A DNA stretch of 64,000 nt from the NCBI RefSeq assembly GCF_900106535.1, contig NZ_FNOH01000017.1, positions 140,317 through 204,316 of the forward strand, given 5' to 3'. Within the stretch, counting starts at the first letter, position 1; the number at the start of each line of letters is the position of its first letter. The DNA comes from Myxococcus xanthus (GTDB lineage: Bacteria > Myxococcota > Myxococcia > Myxococcales > Myxococcaceae). A program made the position numbers and the translations under genes. Below, in pieces: positions 19,991-30,556 of the stretch. The notes beneath the pieces are model-generated. The model did no database searches. It was not told where the DNA came from and saw only the letters and a program-made list of their open reading frames with translations.

Positions 19991-20733
19991 GCCTGTCCTT
20001 CATCACCCTTGGCATCGGCGACGCATTCTCCGCCCTGCGATATTCGTCCTGTTTCGCCGTGGAGGCGGAGGACCAGGTCCTACTCGTGGACTGCCCGCAT
20101 CCCATCCGGAAGATGATGCGCGAGGCGTCCGAGTCCTCCGGCGTGCCCCTGGACGCGGACCGCGTCAGCGCCGTGGCCCTCACCCACCTGCACGCGGACC
20201 ATGCGTCGGGCCTGGAGAGCCTCGGCTACTTCTCCTTCTTCGTGCTGCAGCGGAAGCTGGAGGTGCTGGCCCACCCCGCCGTCGCGGACCGGCTGTGGGA
20301 AGGCAACCTGGCCGCGGGCATGGAGTGCCTCATCGAGCGGCGCGGGGAGCCCCCCAACGACAAGCACTTCGAGGACTACTTCCGCCACACGCCGCTCTCC
20401 ACGGAGACCGCCGTGCGGCACGGCCCCTTTCTCATCGAGAGCCGGATGACGTACCACCACGTGCCCACCACCGCGCTGCGCATCCACGCGGGGGGCCGCT
20501 GCCTGGGGTACAGCGCGGACACCGCCTTCGACGAGGGCCTCATCGACTGGCTCTCCAAGGCGGACCTCATCATCCACGAGACGAACTACGGCGTGCACAC
20601 GCCCTACGAGAAGCTGGCGGCGCTGCCCGCCGAGCTGCGCGCCCGGATGCGGCTCATCCACTACCCGGATGACTTCGACACCAGCGCGAGCGTCATCGAA
20701 CCGCTCGCGCAGGGCCGGCGCTACAACGTCTGA
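19987..20733 (+). CDS. Metallo-beta-lactamase fold hydrolase
   Basis: A 248-aa cytosolic protein with the MBL metal motif LTHLHADHASG (His-x-His-x-Asp-His, residues about 62-72). A later His (TYHHVP), an Asp in YSADTAFDE and a final His in RLIHYPDD complete the metal sphere. The pattern with LGIGDAFSALRYSSCFAVE at the start is like RNase Z/phosphodiesterase-type members. The substrate is unknown. It starts with TTG, overlapping the coaD stop by four bases (TTGA), and is the last gene of the four-gene chain. Confidence 0.8.
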   Translation: MSLSFITLGIGDAFSALRYSSCFAVEAEDQVLLVDCPHPIRKMMREASESSGVPLDADRVSAVALTHLHADHASGLESLGYFSFFVLQRKLEVLAHPAVADRLWEGNLAAGMECLIERRGEPPNDKHFEDYFRHTPLSTETAVRHGPFLIESRMTYHHVPTTALRIHAGGRCLGYSADTAFDEGLIDWLSKADLIIHETNYGVHTPYEKLAALPAELRARMRLIHYPDDFDTSASVIEPLAQGRRYNV

Positions 20734-20744
20734 GGCGCGAACGA

Positions 20745-20771
20745 GCGCCCGGGAGATTCCACCCCGGGCGC
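20745..20771. terminator. Bidirectional hairpin between convergent genes
   Basis: GCGCCCGGG (20745-20753) and CCCGGGCGC (20763-20771) form a perfect 9-bp stem with a 9-nt loop. It sits between the stop of the MBL gene (20733) and the stop of the GH13 gene on the other strand (20788), so it can serve both. Confidence 0.65.
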
Positions 20772-20787
20772 CCGGTGCCGTCAGGCG

Positions 20788-22701
20788 CTACTGCGAGAAG
20801 ATGACCAGCGAGTAGGGACCGATGGCGAACGACGCGTTGTGCGACAGGCCGTCCTTCGCGCCACTGTAGGCCACGGTGTCAATCGACGCCGTGTTGCCGA
20901 AGTCGCCCGAGTACCCGTTCCAGTCGCTGTTGAAGCGCGCGTACCACATGCCCCCGCGCGGGAAGCCGATGTTGTAGCTGGGGAAGTACGTGCCGCTGAA
21001 GTTGGCGACGATGACGACGTCATCCCCAGGCCCGCCGCTCTCCCAACGGTGGTACGCAATCACCTTGCCGCTGTTGTTGACGTGGTGGACGTTGACGTTG
21101 CCGCCGCGCAGGCCGCGCGTGTTGTTGAACCAGTTGCGGCGCAGACGGATGAGGTCGCGGTACAGCGTCCGGATGCCGCTGTAAGTGCTGTTCTTCCCCC
21201 AGTCCACGGGGTCCGTGTCCTGGAAGTAGCCGTCCTCGAGGAACTCCTGGCCCTGGAAGATCATCGGGATGCCAGGCGAGGTGAAGACGACGCCCGCCGC
21301 CAGCGTGGAGCGCTTCTTGGCGGCCCAGCTCCCCGCGTTGCCCGGCCAGATCTCCTCCGGGACGCGCGCCTTGCCGTTGGCCACCTCGTCGTGGCTCTCC
21401 GAGTAGATGACGCGCGCGGTGTGCCGCCCGCTGTAGCGCTGGGTGATGGCGTTGCGCACCGAGTTCATGTCACGGCCGCTGTCGTTCGACGCGATGACCG
21501 CCGCGCGGATGGCGTGCACGAAGTCGCCGCCCCACTGCGAGTCGAAGCCCGCGCCGCCCGAGGTGTCGGACGTGGCGTCGTTGGTGATAAAGTCACCACC
21601 GCCGAAGTCCTCGGCGATGCTGATCTTCCACGGCTGCGTGGCGTTGATTTCGCGGTTGATGGAGCGGAACACGCGCCACGCGTCGGGGATGGCGGTGGTG
21701 TCGCTGCCATTCTGCGTGCGCATGTACTTGGTGGCGTCCCAGCGCAGACCGTCACCCCGGAAGGAATGGGTGAGGTTCATCATCGAGTCGCGAATGTACG
21801 CGCGGACCTCGGGGCGGCCGTAGTCCGGACGGGTGTCGCCCCACGGCGTGCTCTTGCGCCAGTCGTTGTAGAAGTACTCGCCGCCCGAGCCCAGGCAGTC
21901 GCCGCTGAAGCACCACATGGGCAGGTCGCTGGGGCCGTAGTGGTTGTGCACCACGTCGAAGATGACGCCGATGCCACGCATGTGCGCCTCGTCCACGAAG
22001 CGCTTCATGTCATTGGGGTGCCCGTAGGCGCTCTCCGGCGCGAACGGGAAGGCAGCGTTGTAGCCCCAGGAGAAGTCACCGGCGAACTCGTACGCGGGCA
22101 TGACCTTGATCATGTTCGCGCCCAGGTCCCGGACGTGGTCGAGCCTGGCAATCGCGCTGTTCCAGTTGCCGGGGCCGAAGCCGGGCGAGTCGTGGAACGT
22201 GCCGACGTGCATCTCGTAGATGATCATCTCGTTGAAGCCAGGGCTGCTGTACTGCTGCGCGTTCCACCAGTACTCGCCGTGGTCGTAGATGATGCTGGAG
22301 CCGGTGGAGTTCTCCTGCCACGCCGAGCGGGGGTCCGCCCGCCACGCGTCGCTGCCCCACTGGTTGCGGGTGATGAACTTGTACTTCTGGCCCTTCACCG
22401 CGCCCGCCACATCGCCAGAGAAGTTGCCGTTGAACTCGTTGCCCAGCTCAATCCAGGTGCCCCAGCCGTTGAAATCGCCCGAGACGAACACCCGGCTCGC
22501 CATCGGCGCCCAGACGCGGAACGTGGTGCCACCCGCATAGACGGTGGCGCCCATGCCGGGCCGCGTGGACGAGTTGAGCTGCTGGCTGATGACCGCCGTC
22601 TCTTCCGCGGAATCTCGCGGCGCTTCGAGCGCGGACTCCCCACAGCCGGCGGCAATCACACCCGCCAGCAGGAGCGCACTCCACCTGTTGCTGTGCCTCA
22701 T
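20788..22701 (-). CDS. Exported GH13 alpha-glucan enzyme, branching-enzyme-like lipoprotein
   Basis: This 637-aa protein begins with a lipoprotein signal (GVIAAGC, Cys 20) and a Ser/Glu-rich spacer. An N-terminal CBM48-type module (TTFRVWAPMASRVFVSGDFNGW) precedes a GH13 barrel. Barrel motifs are VIFDVVHNHYG (region I), GLRWDATKYM (nucleophile Asp), ISIAEDFGGG (acid Glu) and YSESHDEVANGK (transition-state Asp). CBM48 plus the SHDE motif are those of 1,4-alpha-glucan branching enzymes, but these are normally cytoplasmic; here the enzyme is exported and lipid-anchored, so it may act on external starch or glycogen. AGGGAGG lies upstream of the ATG at 22701. It is divergent from the nucleotidase gene. 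Confidence 0.85.
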   Translation of the reverse strand: MRHSNRWSALLLAGVIAAGCGESALEAPRDSAEETAVISQQLNSSTRPGMGATVYAGGTTFRVWAPMASRVFVSGDFNGWGTWIELGNEFNGNFSGDVAGAVKGQKYKFITRNQWGSDAWRADPRSAWQENSTGSSIIYDHGEYWWNAQQYSSPGFNEMIIYEMHVGTFHDSPGFGPGNWNSAIARLDHVRDLGANMIKVMPAYEFAGDFSWGYNAAFPFAPESAYGHPNDMKRFVDEAHMRGIGVIFDVVHNHYGPSDLPMWCFSGDCLGSGGEYFYNDWRKSTPWGDTRPDYGRPEVRAYIRDSMMNLTHSFRGDGLRWDATKYMRTQNGSDTTAIPDAWRVFRSINREINATQPWKISIAEDFGGGDFITNDATSDTSGGAGFDSQWGGDFVHAIRAAVIASNDSGRDMNSVRNAITQRYSGRHTARVIYSESHDEVANGKARVPEEIWPGNAGSWAAKKRSTLAAGVVFTSPGIPMIFQGQEFLEDGYFQDTDPVDWGKNSTYSGIRTLYRDLIRLRRNWFNNTRGLRGGNVNVHHVNNSGKVIAYHRWESGGPGDDVVIVANFSGTYFPSYNIGFPRGGMWYARFNSDWNGYSGDFGNTASIDTVAYSGAKDGLSHNASFAIGPYSLVIFSQ

Positions 22702-22943
22702 GGATGACAACCTCCCTTGGTCAGGGAGCGTCCTAGCAACCGGCGTAAATCCCGCGCAAACGGCTCTGCACGAAATCTGTAATTTTCCATCACAACACGG
22801 CGCGTCAAACGTATCCACCGGCACACCTGAACCCCTGTGTGACACGCGCGAGAAGTTCCCAGCGCTCGCCATCGACGCATGAGTGCGATACGCCCCACAC
22901 GTTGCGCCCCACCCAGGGAGCGCGCTGGGGAGAGCGACGCACG

Positions 22944-24554
22944 ATGACGAAGAAGACAGCGCTGGCCCGACGTGAGGCCCTGCTCGCGTTGGCCGCGGTC
23001 CTTGCCAGCGGATGCGCCACGAGCCCCCCCTCCCCCACGCCCGCACCGCCTTCCGGCACGGTGCGCCTGACGCTCCTTCACCTAGCGGACGTCTACCAGG
23101 TCCAGGCCGTCGAGGAAGGAAGGGGGGGCATGGCCCGCGCCGCCACGCTGCGCAAGCAGGTGCTTCGCGAGAGCCCCCACGTCCTGACGCTGATGGGGGG
23201 CGACACGCTGTCTCCGTCCGTGGAGTCGCTGGTGGAGGTGGACGGCAAGGCGCTCAAGGGCCGGCACATGGTGGACGCGTGGAATGCGTTCGGCCTGGAC
23301 TATGCGGTGCTGGGCAACCACGAGTTCGACTTCGGCGACGATGTCCTGCGTGAGCGCATCCGCGATTCCCGCTTCACGTGGCTCGGGGCCAACGTGCGGG
23401 ACACGAAGTCCGGGGGCCTCTTCGCGGGGGTCCAGGCCTCCGCGGTGCGGGAGTTGGGCGGCATCAAGCTGGGCCTCTTCGGCGTGGTGCTCCAGGAGAC
23501 GAAGGCCACCACGAAGGCCGGCAAGGACACGCTCTTCGGGGACGTCTGCGAGGCGGCCCGGGGCGAGGTGGCGAAGCTGCGCGAGGCCGGCGCCCAGGTG
23601 GTGGTGGCCCTCACCCACCTGACGGCGGACCAGGACCGGGCGCTCACCCGCTGCGTCAAGGTGGACGCGGTGCTCGGGGGACATGACCACGAGGCGCTGG
23701 AGGACCGCAGCACGGGCACGCCCATCTTCAAGGTGGCGGCGGACGCGGTGGACCTGGGCCGGCTCACGCTGGACGTGGACGCGGCGACGGCCACGGTGCG
23801 CCAGGTGACGTGGCAGACGCTGCCGGTGACGCGGCAGGTGCCGGAGGACGCGGCCTTCAACGCGGCCATGCAGCCCTATGCCGCGCTGTTCAACCAGCTG
23901 TCCGAGCACGTAGGCCGCTCCCCCGTGCCCCTGGAAGCGCGGGCCGCGATGGTGCGCACCCAGGAGACGAACCTGGGCTCGTTCGTCGCGGATGCGTTCC
24001 GCGCGGCGGCCAGGGCGGACGTGGCGCTGGTCAACGCCGGGGCGCTGCGCGCGGACGCGGTGCTGCCCGCGGGTGGTGTCACCCGGCGGGATTTGCACGC
24101 CATCCTGCCGTACGCGGATGAGCTGGTGGTGCTGGAGGTGAAGGGGGACACGCTGCGCGCGGCGCTGGAGAACGGCGTCAGCCTCAGCCGCGAGGACTCA
24201 CGGCCGGGCCGCTTTCCGCAGGTGTCCGGGCTGGAGTTCACCTTCGATTCGGACCGGCCCGCCGGACAGCGGGTGCTGGGCGTGAAGGTGGGCGGCAGGC
24301 CGTTGGACAAGGCGGCCACGTACCGGCTGGCGACGCTGAGCTTCCTCGCCAGCGGCAAGGACGGCTACGACATGCTGCGGAACCAGCCGTCCACGCCGGC
24401 CAGGGTGACGGGTAACTCGCCCCTGGACGTGCTGGCGGAGGCGTTCCGCACCGGCACGCCGTCGCCGCATGCCCAGGCGGATGGCCGTATCTCCCGGCTC
24501 GGCACTGGCGCCCTGGCTCCCGACGCGCGTCAGCCGCCCGCGCCGCTGAAGTAG
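22944..24554 (+). CDS. 5'-nucleotidase/UshA-like metallophosphoesterase lipoprotein
   Basis: A 536-aa exported enzyme with a lipobox (VLASGC, Cys about 23) after an RR-containing N-terminus and a Pro-rich linker. The calcineurin-like domain shows LLHLADVYQV (where the usual D-x-H is altered to ADVY), LMGGDTLSPS, LGNHEFDFG, LTHLTADQD and LGGHDHE. The C-terminal 5'-nucleotidase domain has ETNLGSFVADAFR, LVNAGALRAD and the stacking-loop region LSFLASGKDGYDML. It probably hydrolyses nucleotides or related phosphoesters at the cell surface for phosphate or nucleoside salvage. The first metal motif normally reads NDFHG or similar; the Asp is kept but the His is replaced, which could change metal content. 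The ATG at 22944 follows GGGGAGAG. Confidence 0.85.
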   Translation: MTKKTALARREALLALAAVLASGCATSPPSPTPAPPSGTVRLTLLHLADVYQVQAVEEGRGGMARAATLRKQVLRESPHVLTLMGGDTLSPSVESLVEVDGKALKGRHMVDAWNAFGLDYAVLGNHEFDFGDDVLRERIRDSRFTWLGANVRDTKSGGLFAGVQASAVRELGGIKLGLFGVVLQETKATTKAGKDTLFGDVCEAARGEVAKLREAGAQVVVALTHLTADQDRALTRCVKVDAVLGGHDHEALEDRSTGTPIFKVAADAVDLGRLTLDVDAATATVRQVTWQTLPVTRQVPEDAAFNAAMQPYAALFNQLSEHVGRSPVPLEARAAMVRTQETNLGSFVADAFRAAARADVALVNAGALRADAVLPAGGVTRRDLHAILPYADELVVLEVKGDTLRAALENGVSLSREDSRPGRFPQVSGLEFTFDSDRPAGQRVLGVKVGGRPLDKAATYRLATLSFLASGKDGYDMLRNQPSTPARVTGNSPLDVLAEAFRTGTPSPHAQADGRISRLGTGALAPDARQPPAPLK

Positions 24555-24569
24555 GACGGGGCGCGGCGC

Positions 24570-25346
24570 TCAAGGCGCCGTCCAGCCTCGCACGCGATAC
24601 ACCGCACGCCCCGCCAGCTCGCGCAGGGCGTCGGTGCTCAGGTTGAGGGCCCCAGACCTCGGCAACCAGCTCATGCGCCGCAGCGGCGTGTTCGACGCCC
24701 GCGAGTCCACCGGCAACAGGTCCGGACGCAGCCCCACCGCCGCGAAGCAACCCGCGGCGCGCGGCATGTGCGCGGCGCTCGTCACCAGCAGCAGGGACTT
24801 CCACCCTCGCTCCTGGATGATGCGCGCGGACTCCACCGCGTTCTCCCGTGTATTCCGGCTGCGCCCTTCCGTGACGATGCGCTCCCGCGGAATCCCCCAC
24901 TGCTGGAGCTGCCGGAGCAGCACGTCCGCCTCCACCACCGCCTCGGGCCTCGGGTCCAGCGAACCGCCGGAGAGGAGCACCCGCCGAGCCCGGCCCTCGT
25001 GCAGCAGCTCGAAGCCCCGCAGCACCCGCTCCGCCGCCGCGTTGTACTCCGGCACGCCGGTGCGCTCCGTGGCGGCCGGATCCAACGCGCCCCCCAGGAC
25101 GATGACGGCGTCATACGTGGCCCCCGGCTGGAAGGACCGCACCGCCCCCGCCTCCGCCGCCCGCATCAGGCCCATGGCCACCGGCTCGATGGAGAAGGCG
25201 TACAGCACCACCCCGCCCAGCACACTCAGCACCCGCGACAGCCGCTCACGTCGCCGCCGCAGCCCCCAGGCCACCAGCCACAGCAGCAGCGCCCAGGAGA
25301 GCGGCGCCAGCAACAGGTCGAGCACCTTCGACAGGAAGAGGAACAC
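24570..25346 (-). CDS. YdcF/ElyC-like DUF218 membrane protein
   Basis: A 258-aa protein with two N-terminal membrane segments (about residues 5-29 and 37-57) and a DUF218 domain. Typical motifs are AVIVLGGA, YNAAAERVLRGFELL, VLLSGGSLDP, EGRSRNTRENA and LLLVTSAAHMPRA. The E. coli relatives (ElyC, SanA) affect envelope integrity, possibly through the lipid carrier undecaprenyl-phosphate. The enzymatic reaction is unknown. It is 15 bp downstream of nadK on the same strand, so the two may be co-transcribed. Confidence 0.85.
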   Translation of the reverse strand: MFLFLSKVLDLLLAPLSWALLLWLVAWGLRRRRERLSRVLSVLGGVVLYAFSIEPVAMGLMRAAEAGAVRSFQPGATYDAVIVLGGALDPAATERTGVPEYNAAAERVLRGFELLHEGRARRVLLSGGSLDPRPEAVVEADVLLRQLQQWGIPRERIVTEGRSRNTRENAVESARIIQERGWKSLLLVTSAAHMPRAAGCFAAVGLRPDLLPVDSRASNTPLRRMSWLPRSGALNLSTDALRELAGRAVYRVRGWTAP

Positions 25347-25361
25347 GGCGCGCGGCGCCCT

Positions 25362-26207
25362 TCAGCGCTCGCCCCAGTGGAGCTTCTGCCGGAGGATGGA
25401 GAAGTAGGCCACCTTCGGGTTGCGCACCAGGTTCACCCGGTTGTGCGAGCGCACCACCTCGATGCAGTCCCCGCCCTGGAGCCCGTGGCCCGTCTGCCCG
25501 TCGATGGTCAGGTACGTGTCCGCCGTCTCACTGCGCAGCGTCACCCGGATGGTCCGGTCCGCCGGCACGACGATGGAGCGCTGCGTGAGGGCGTGCGAAC
25601 AGATGGGCGACAGCACCGTGCAGTCCACCGACGGGTGGACGATGGGCCCACCCGCCGACAGCGAGTACGCCGTGGAGCCGGTGGGCGTAGCCAGGATGAC
25701 GCCGTCCGACTTGTAGGTGGTGATGGGCACCCCGTCGATGGACGTCTCGTGGTCGGCGATGCGCGCCAGCGCGCCCTTGTTGATGACCACGTCGTTGAGG
25801 ACCTCGTCCTCGATGAGCACCCTGCCCCCGCGCAGCAGGCGGCAGGAGAGCTTCATCCGGGAGTCCACCTGGAAGCGCCCCGCGAGCACCTGCTCCAGCA
25901 TGGGGTACAGCTCTTCCACCGGGACTTCCGTCATGAAGCCCAGGCTGCCCAGGTTGACGCCCAGAATCGGAACCCCGCGGCCGCCGAGCAGGCGCGCCGC
26001 GTAGATGAGCGTGCCGTCACCGCCCAGCACCACCATCAGGTCCGCCCGGGTCACCAGCTCCCGGTCATCCACCCGCGGCCAGCCCAGCTCATGGGCCAGC
26101 GTGCGGTCCGCCAGCACCGACAGGTGGGGGTACCGCTCACGGATTTGAGCCGCGAGCGCTACCGCCTCGGGCTTGTCCCTCTTCGCGACGATTGCCAGGG
26201 TCTGCAC
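25362..26207 (-). CDS. nadK: NAD kinase
   Basis: NadK (281 aa) phosphorylates NAD to NADP in the cytoplasm. The nucleotide motif VLGGDGTLIYAAR is near residue 62. NLGSLGFMTE, LNDVVINKG and the second NAD-binding motif TPTGSTAYSLSAGGPI are complete. The chosen start is a GTG at 26207 with AAGGCGGGG upstream, giving the family N-terminus (VQTLAIVAKR); an upstream start at 26279 adds non-conserved residues. Confidence 0.95.
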   Translation of the reverse strand: MQTLAIVAKRDKPEAVALAAQIRERYPHLSVLADRTLAHELGWPRVDDRELVTRADLMVVLGGDGTLIYAARLLGGRGVPILGVNLGSLGFMTEVPVEELYPMLEQVLAGRFQVDSRMKLSCRLLRGGRVLIEDEVLNDVVINKGALARIADHETSIDGVPITTYKSDGVILATPTGSTAYSLSAGGPIVHPSVDCTVLSPICSHALTQRSIVVPADRTIRVTLRSETADTYLTIDGQTGHGLQGGDCIEVVRSHNRVNLVRNPKVAYFSILRQKLHWGER

Positions 26208-26282
26208 GCAACCCCGCCTTGTAGTCCAGGAGGGCCCCGGGCGCGCATGGGAAATGCCCGGGTGCCCGCCGGCCGACACACG

Positions 26283-27736
<1,454 letters not shown>

Positions 27737-27740
<4 letters not shown>

Positions 27741-29320
27741 GGCAACCTCTCGAGCTGCAGGGGGATGGGCAGAAAAACGGTGAAGCAGGAGCCTTCTCCG
27801 ACCTCGGTGTCCACGTGGAAGCTGCCCCCGTGGTCCTGGACGATGCGGTAGGCAATGGAGAGCCCCAGGCCGGTGCCTTCACCCGGGGCCTTGGTGGTGA
27901 ACGACGGCTCGAAGATGCGAGGCAGGTGCTTCTCCTCGATACCCGTGCCGGTGTCCGTCACCGCGAAGAAGCAGCGGTCGCCTTCGCGACCCGTCACCAG
28001 CTTCAGCTTGCCCTCACGCGTGGGCAGCGACTGGAGACCGTTCTGCAACAGGTTGAGCACCACCTGCGCGAGCTGACCGGGGTCGCCGTACACCTTGGGC
28101 AGGCCGTCCGCGAGCCCCAGCGTCAGCTCCACCGTGGGCATGGACTTGAGCTGCGCGCGGAACAGCACCGCCGCGTCCTCCACGCACTTGGACAAGTCGA
28201 AGGGCCGCCGGTCCTCCACGCGGCTGTGGCGGCTGAACTTGAGGAGGCTCTCCACGATGCGCTTGCAGCGCAGCGCGCTCTCCTCGATGAGGCCCAGCGA
28301 CTCCAGGTCCGCGTCGCTGCGGCCCGCGTCGCGCGACATCAACTGCGCGAAGGCGAGGATGCCGCCCAGCGGATTGTTGATTTCGTGCGCCACCCCGCCG
28401 GCGAGCTGGCCCACCGCGGCCATCTTCTCCGTCTCGATGAGCCGCCGCGTCATCGACTGCTCCTCGGTGACGTCCCGGTAGGTGCAGACGACGCGCTCAT
28501 CCCCCGCAATGGGGTAGGCGGCCACCACGAAGGTGCGCCCGCCCTGACGGACCTCACCGCGCGCGCCCTTGCCGCTCTCCACCGCCGCCGGCAGCGGGCA
28601 GCCCGTGCACGGCTCGTTGCGGCCGAAGAGGTAGCGGTAGCACGTGGTGTCGGAGGGAATCTCCTCGATGGAGCGCCCCGCCACGTCCGCGTACGCCAGG
28701 TTCGCCCGCCGCACCGCGAAGTCCCGCGCGCGCACCACGCACAGCGGCGTCTCCATGCAGTCGAAGGACAGCTCCCACTCGCGCTTGGCCTGGCTCAGCA
28801 TGCGCGTGCGCTGGGCGACGCGCTCCTCCAGGTCCGCGTTGAGCAGCTTCAGCTCCGCGTTCTGCGCCTGCGTCACCGTGTAGAGCCGCTCGTTCTCCGC
28901 CTGAAGCGCGTACTGCTCGAAGGCGCTCTTCACCGTCAACACCAGGTGGCTGTCGTTCCAGGGCTTGGAGATGAAGCGGAAGATCTCCGACCGGTTGATG
29001 GCCTCTTCGATGGCCTGCTGGTCCGCCTGGCCCGTCAGCATGATGCGCTGGGCCCGCGGCTCCTGCTGCTTCACCCGGGTAAGGAAATCGACGCCATTCA
29101 TCCCCGGCATGCGGAAATCGGAGATGACCACCTCGGGGTGGAAGGCCTCCACCGCCCGCAGGCCCTGCTCGGCGTCCGTCGCCGTCTCGATGTCCCAATC
29201 GCCGCGGCGCAGCACCCGGCGGATGGACTTGAGGATGTTCTCCTCGTCATCCACCAGGAGCAGCCGCCCGCGTGGCGATTCGGCCTGCTGACCGTGGACA
29301 TATGCGGCTTGAGAACCCAT
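27737..29320 (-). CDS. Histidine kinase with an N-terminal receiver domain
   Basis: A soluble 527-aa sensor kinase. An N-terminal receiver (residues 19-130, D68 in ISDFRMPG) is followed by a coiled coil (about 135-180) and a PAS-like domain (about 182-285) with three cysteines spaced C227/C238/C241 (TTCYRYLFG...PCTGCP). The HisKA box has H312 in VAHEINNPLGG, and the ATPase has an N-box (LNLLQNGLQS), DTGTGI and GTGLGLSIA. The Cys cluster in the PAS could bind metal or sense redox. There is no transmembrane segment, so the input is cytoplasmic. It leads the two-gene operon with the NtrC-type regulator and has a sigma-54 promoter 25 bp upstream of the ATG. Confidence 0.9.
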
Positions 29321-29344
29321 GAATTGTTTCCGCCCCTAGACAAA

Positions 29345-29360
29345 TGCAATGGCCCTGCCA
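29345..29360 (-). promoter_or_regulatory. Sigma-54 (-24/-12) promoter of the kinase-NtrC operon
   Basis: The minus strand reads TGGCAGGGCCATTGCA. The invariant GG (-24) and GC (-12) are separated by exactly 10 bp, and TGGCA and TTGCA both match the consensus. The predicted start near 29334 leaves a 13-14 nt leader with GGCGGA as the ribosome site before the ATG at 29320. Confidence 0.75.
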
Positions 29361-29427
29361 GCAGAAACTCCCTGCCCAACAGTCTGGAATCACGGGCCTT
29401 GACATTTCCATGGCGCGAAAAAACGCC

Positions 29428-29472
29428 AGGTCCAATTAGACCCATCCCCACCAAATGGGTCAACATAGACCC
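29428..29472. promoter_or_regulatory. Two dyads, candidate upstream activator sites
   Basis: GGGTC-AACATA-GACCC (29457-29472) and GGTC-CAATTA-GACC (29429-29442) share arm sequence and a 6-bp spacer. Their centres are 29 bp apart. They lie about 70-115 bp upstream of the sigma-54 promoter, where NtrC-type activators normally bind. Confidence 0.5.
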
Positions 29473-29489
29473 CGGGTCTTTGACCCGGG
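29471..29489 (-). terminator. Terminator hairpin behind the diguanylate cyclase gene
   Basis: CCCGGGTC and GACCCGGG form a perfect 8-bp stem with a 3-nt loop, directly after the TAG stop at 29492-29490 on the minus strand. There is no T-run. One arm shares sequence with the neighbouring dyad. Confidence 0.5.
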
Positions 29490-30425
29490 CTAGGTTCCGA
29501 GCGGACCGACCGGGAGCTGGGGATGTAGGCAGATGCGATCCCTGCCGTCCCGTTTGGCCTGGTAGAGGGCCTCGTCGGCCGTCAGGAGCAGCTGCTCCGG
29601 GGTGAGGACGGTGCGGTGGGGGAAGCTGGAAACCCCCAATGACGCGGTGACTTGCAGGCTGTCCGACACCTCCAGCCGCAGGGCGCGCAGCTCGCGGCGG
29701 ACGCGCTCGGCGACGGTGAGCGCCCCGGTGAGGTGGGTGCGGGGCAGCAGCACCGCGAACTCCTCGCCGCCATAGCGGGCCACCAGGTCCGTCTCGCGCA
29801 CGCCCCGGGTGAGCGCGGCGGCCACCTCGCGCAGCACGCCGTCGCCCGCGGAGTGGCCGTACTTGTCGTTGATTTCCTTGAAGTAATCCAAGTCCAGCAG
29901 GATGAGCGACAGGGAGTCGTCATAACGCTGGGCACGGCGGAACTCCTCCCTCAGCCGCTCCTGGAAATGCCGGTGGTTGTGGAGGCCCGTGAGGCCGTCC
30001 GTCGACGACAGCCGCTGCAGCTCGCTCACCTGGGCGGCGAGCGACGCCATCCGGGCCTGCGCGGCCAGGGCGCGATGCACCCGGGCCACCAGTTCATCCG
30101 GCGTCCATGGGTCCAAGACGACCTCAGCGCCGCGGCGCAGGGCCTCCAGCCAGAATGCCCTGGGTTCGGGTGGGGCCACGAGCACCACGGGGGGCCCCAC
30201 CGGGCCTTCCTCGGGTATCAGGCGTTCGAGCAACCCCACGCTGGCCTGGGTGTCCTCGCCCGGGCAGAGCACCACCAGCGATACCTCCCGCGCCAACCTC
30301 GGCACCTCCGGGCCGTGGGCGGTGATTCGGAGGGCGAAATCCTCCGGGCCCAGCGCACGGGCCAACCGAGGCAACGTCGACTGCGAGTCGTCCACTACCA
30401 GCAGGGTGAAGGGCCTGGAGTTCAC
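29490..30425 (-). CDS. Diguanylate cyclase with a degenerate receiver domain
   Basis: A 311-aa cytoplasmic protein that should make c-di-GMP. The N-terminal 115 residues fold like a receiver (LLVVDDSQ), but the phospho-acceptor strand reads LVVLCPGED with no Asp at the usual place, so classical phosphorylation is doubtful. The GGDEF domain starts near STDGLTGLHNHRHF and has the active site RYGGEEFAVLL. The inhibitory I-site RETD lies exactly five residues upstream of GGEEF, so product inhibition is likely. A GTG at 30425 with GGGGA upstream is preferred; a GTG nine codons earlier is possible. It is divergent from the GT2 gene. Confidence 0.9.
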   Translation of the reverse strand: MNSRPFTLLVVDDSQSTLPRLARALGPEDFALRITAHGPEVPRLAREVSLVVLCPGEDTQASVGLLERLIPEEGPVGPPVVLVAPPEPRAFWLEALRRGAEVVLDPWTPDELVARVHRALAAQARMASLAAQVSELQRLSSTDGLTGLHNHRHFQERLREEFRRAQRYDDSLSLILLDLDYFKEINDKYGHSAGDGVLREVAAALTRGVRETDLVARYGGEEFAVLLPRTHLTGALTVAERVRRELRALRLEVSDSLQVTASLGVSSFPHRTVLTPEQLLLTADEALYQAKRDGRDRICLHPQLPVGPLGT

Positions 30426-30556
30426 AGTGTCCCCGCAAAATGGTGATTTCACGGTATCATAGGCATGCGACGATATGCGACCCCTGCAATTGGATAAAAA
30501 CCGGATTCTCTGCTAGCGAGCCGCCAACTTCGCAGGTCCGCCCGCCGAGGTCCCTC

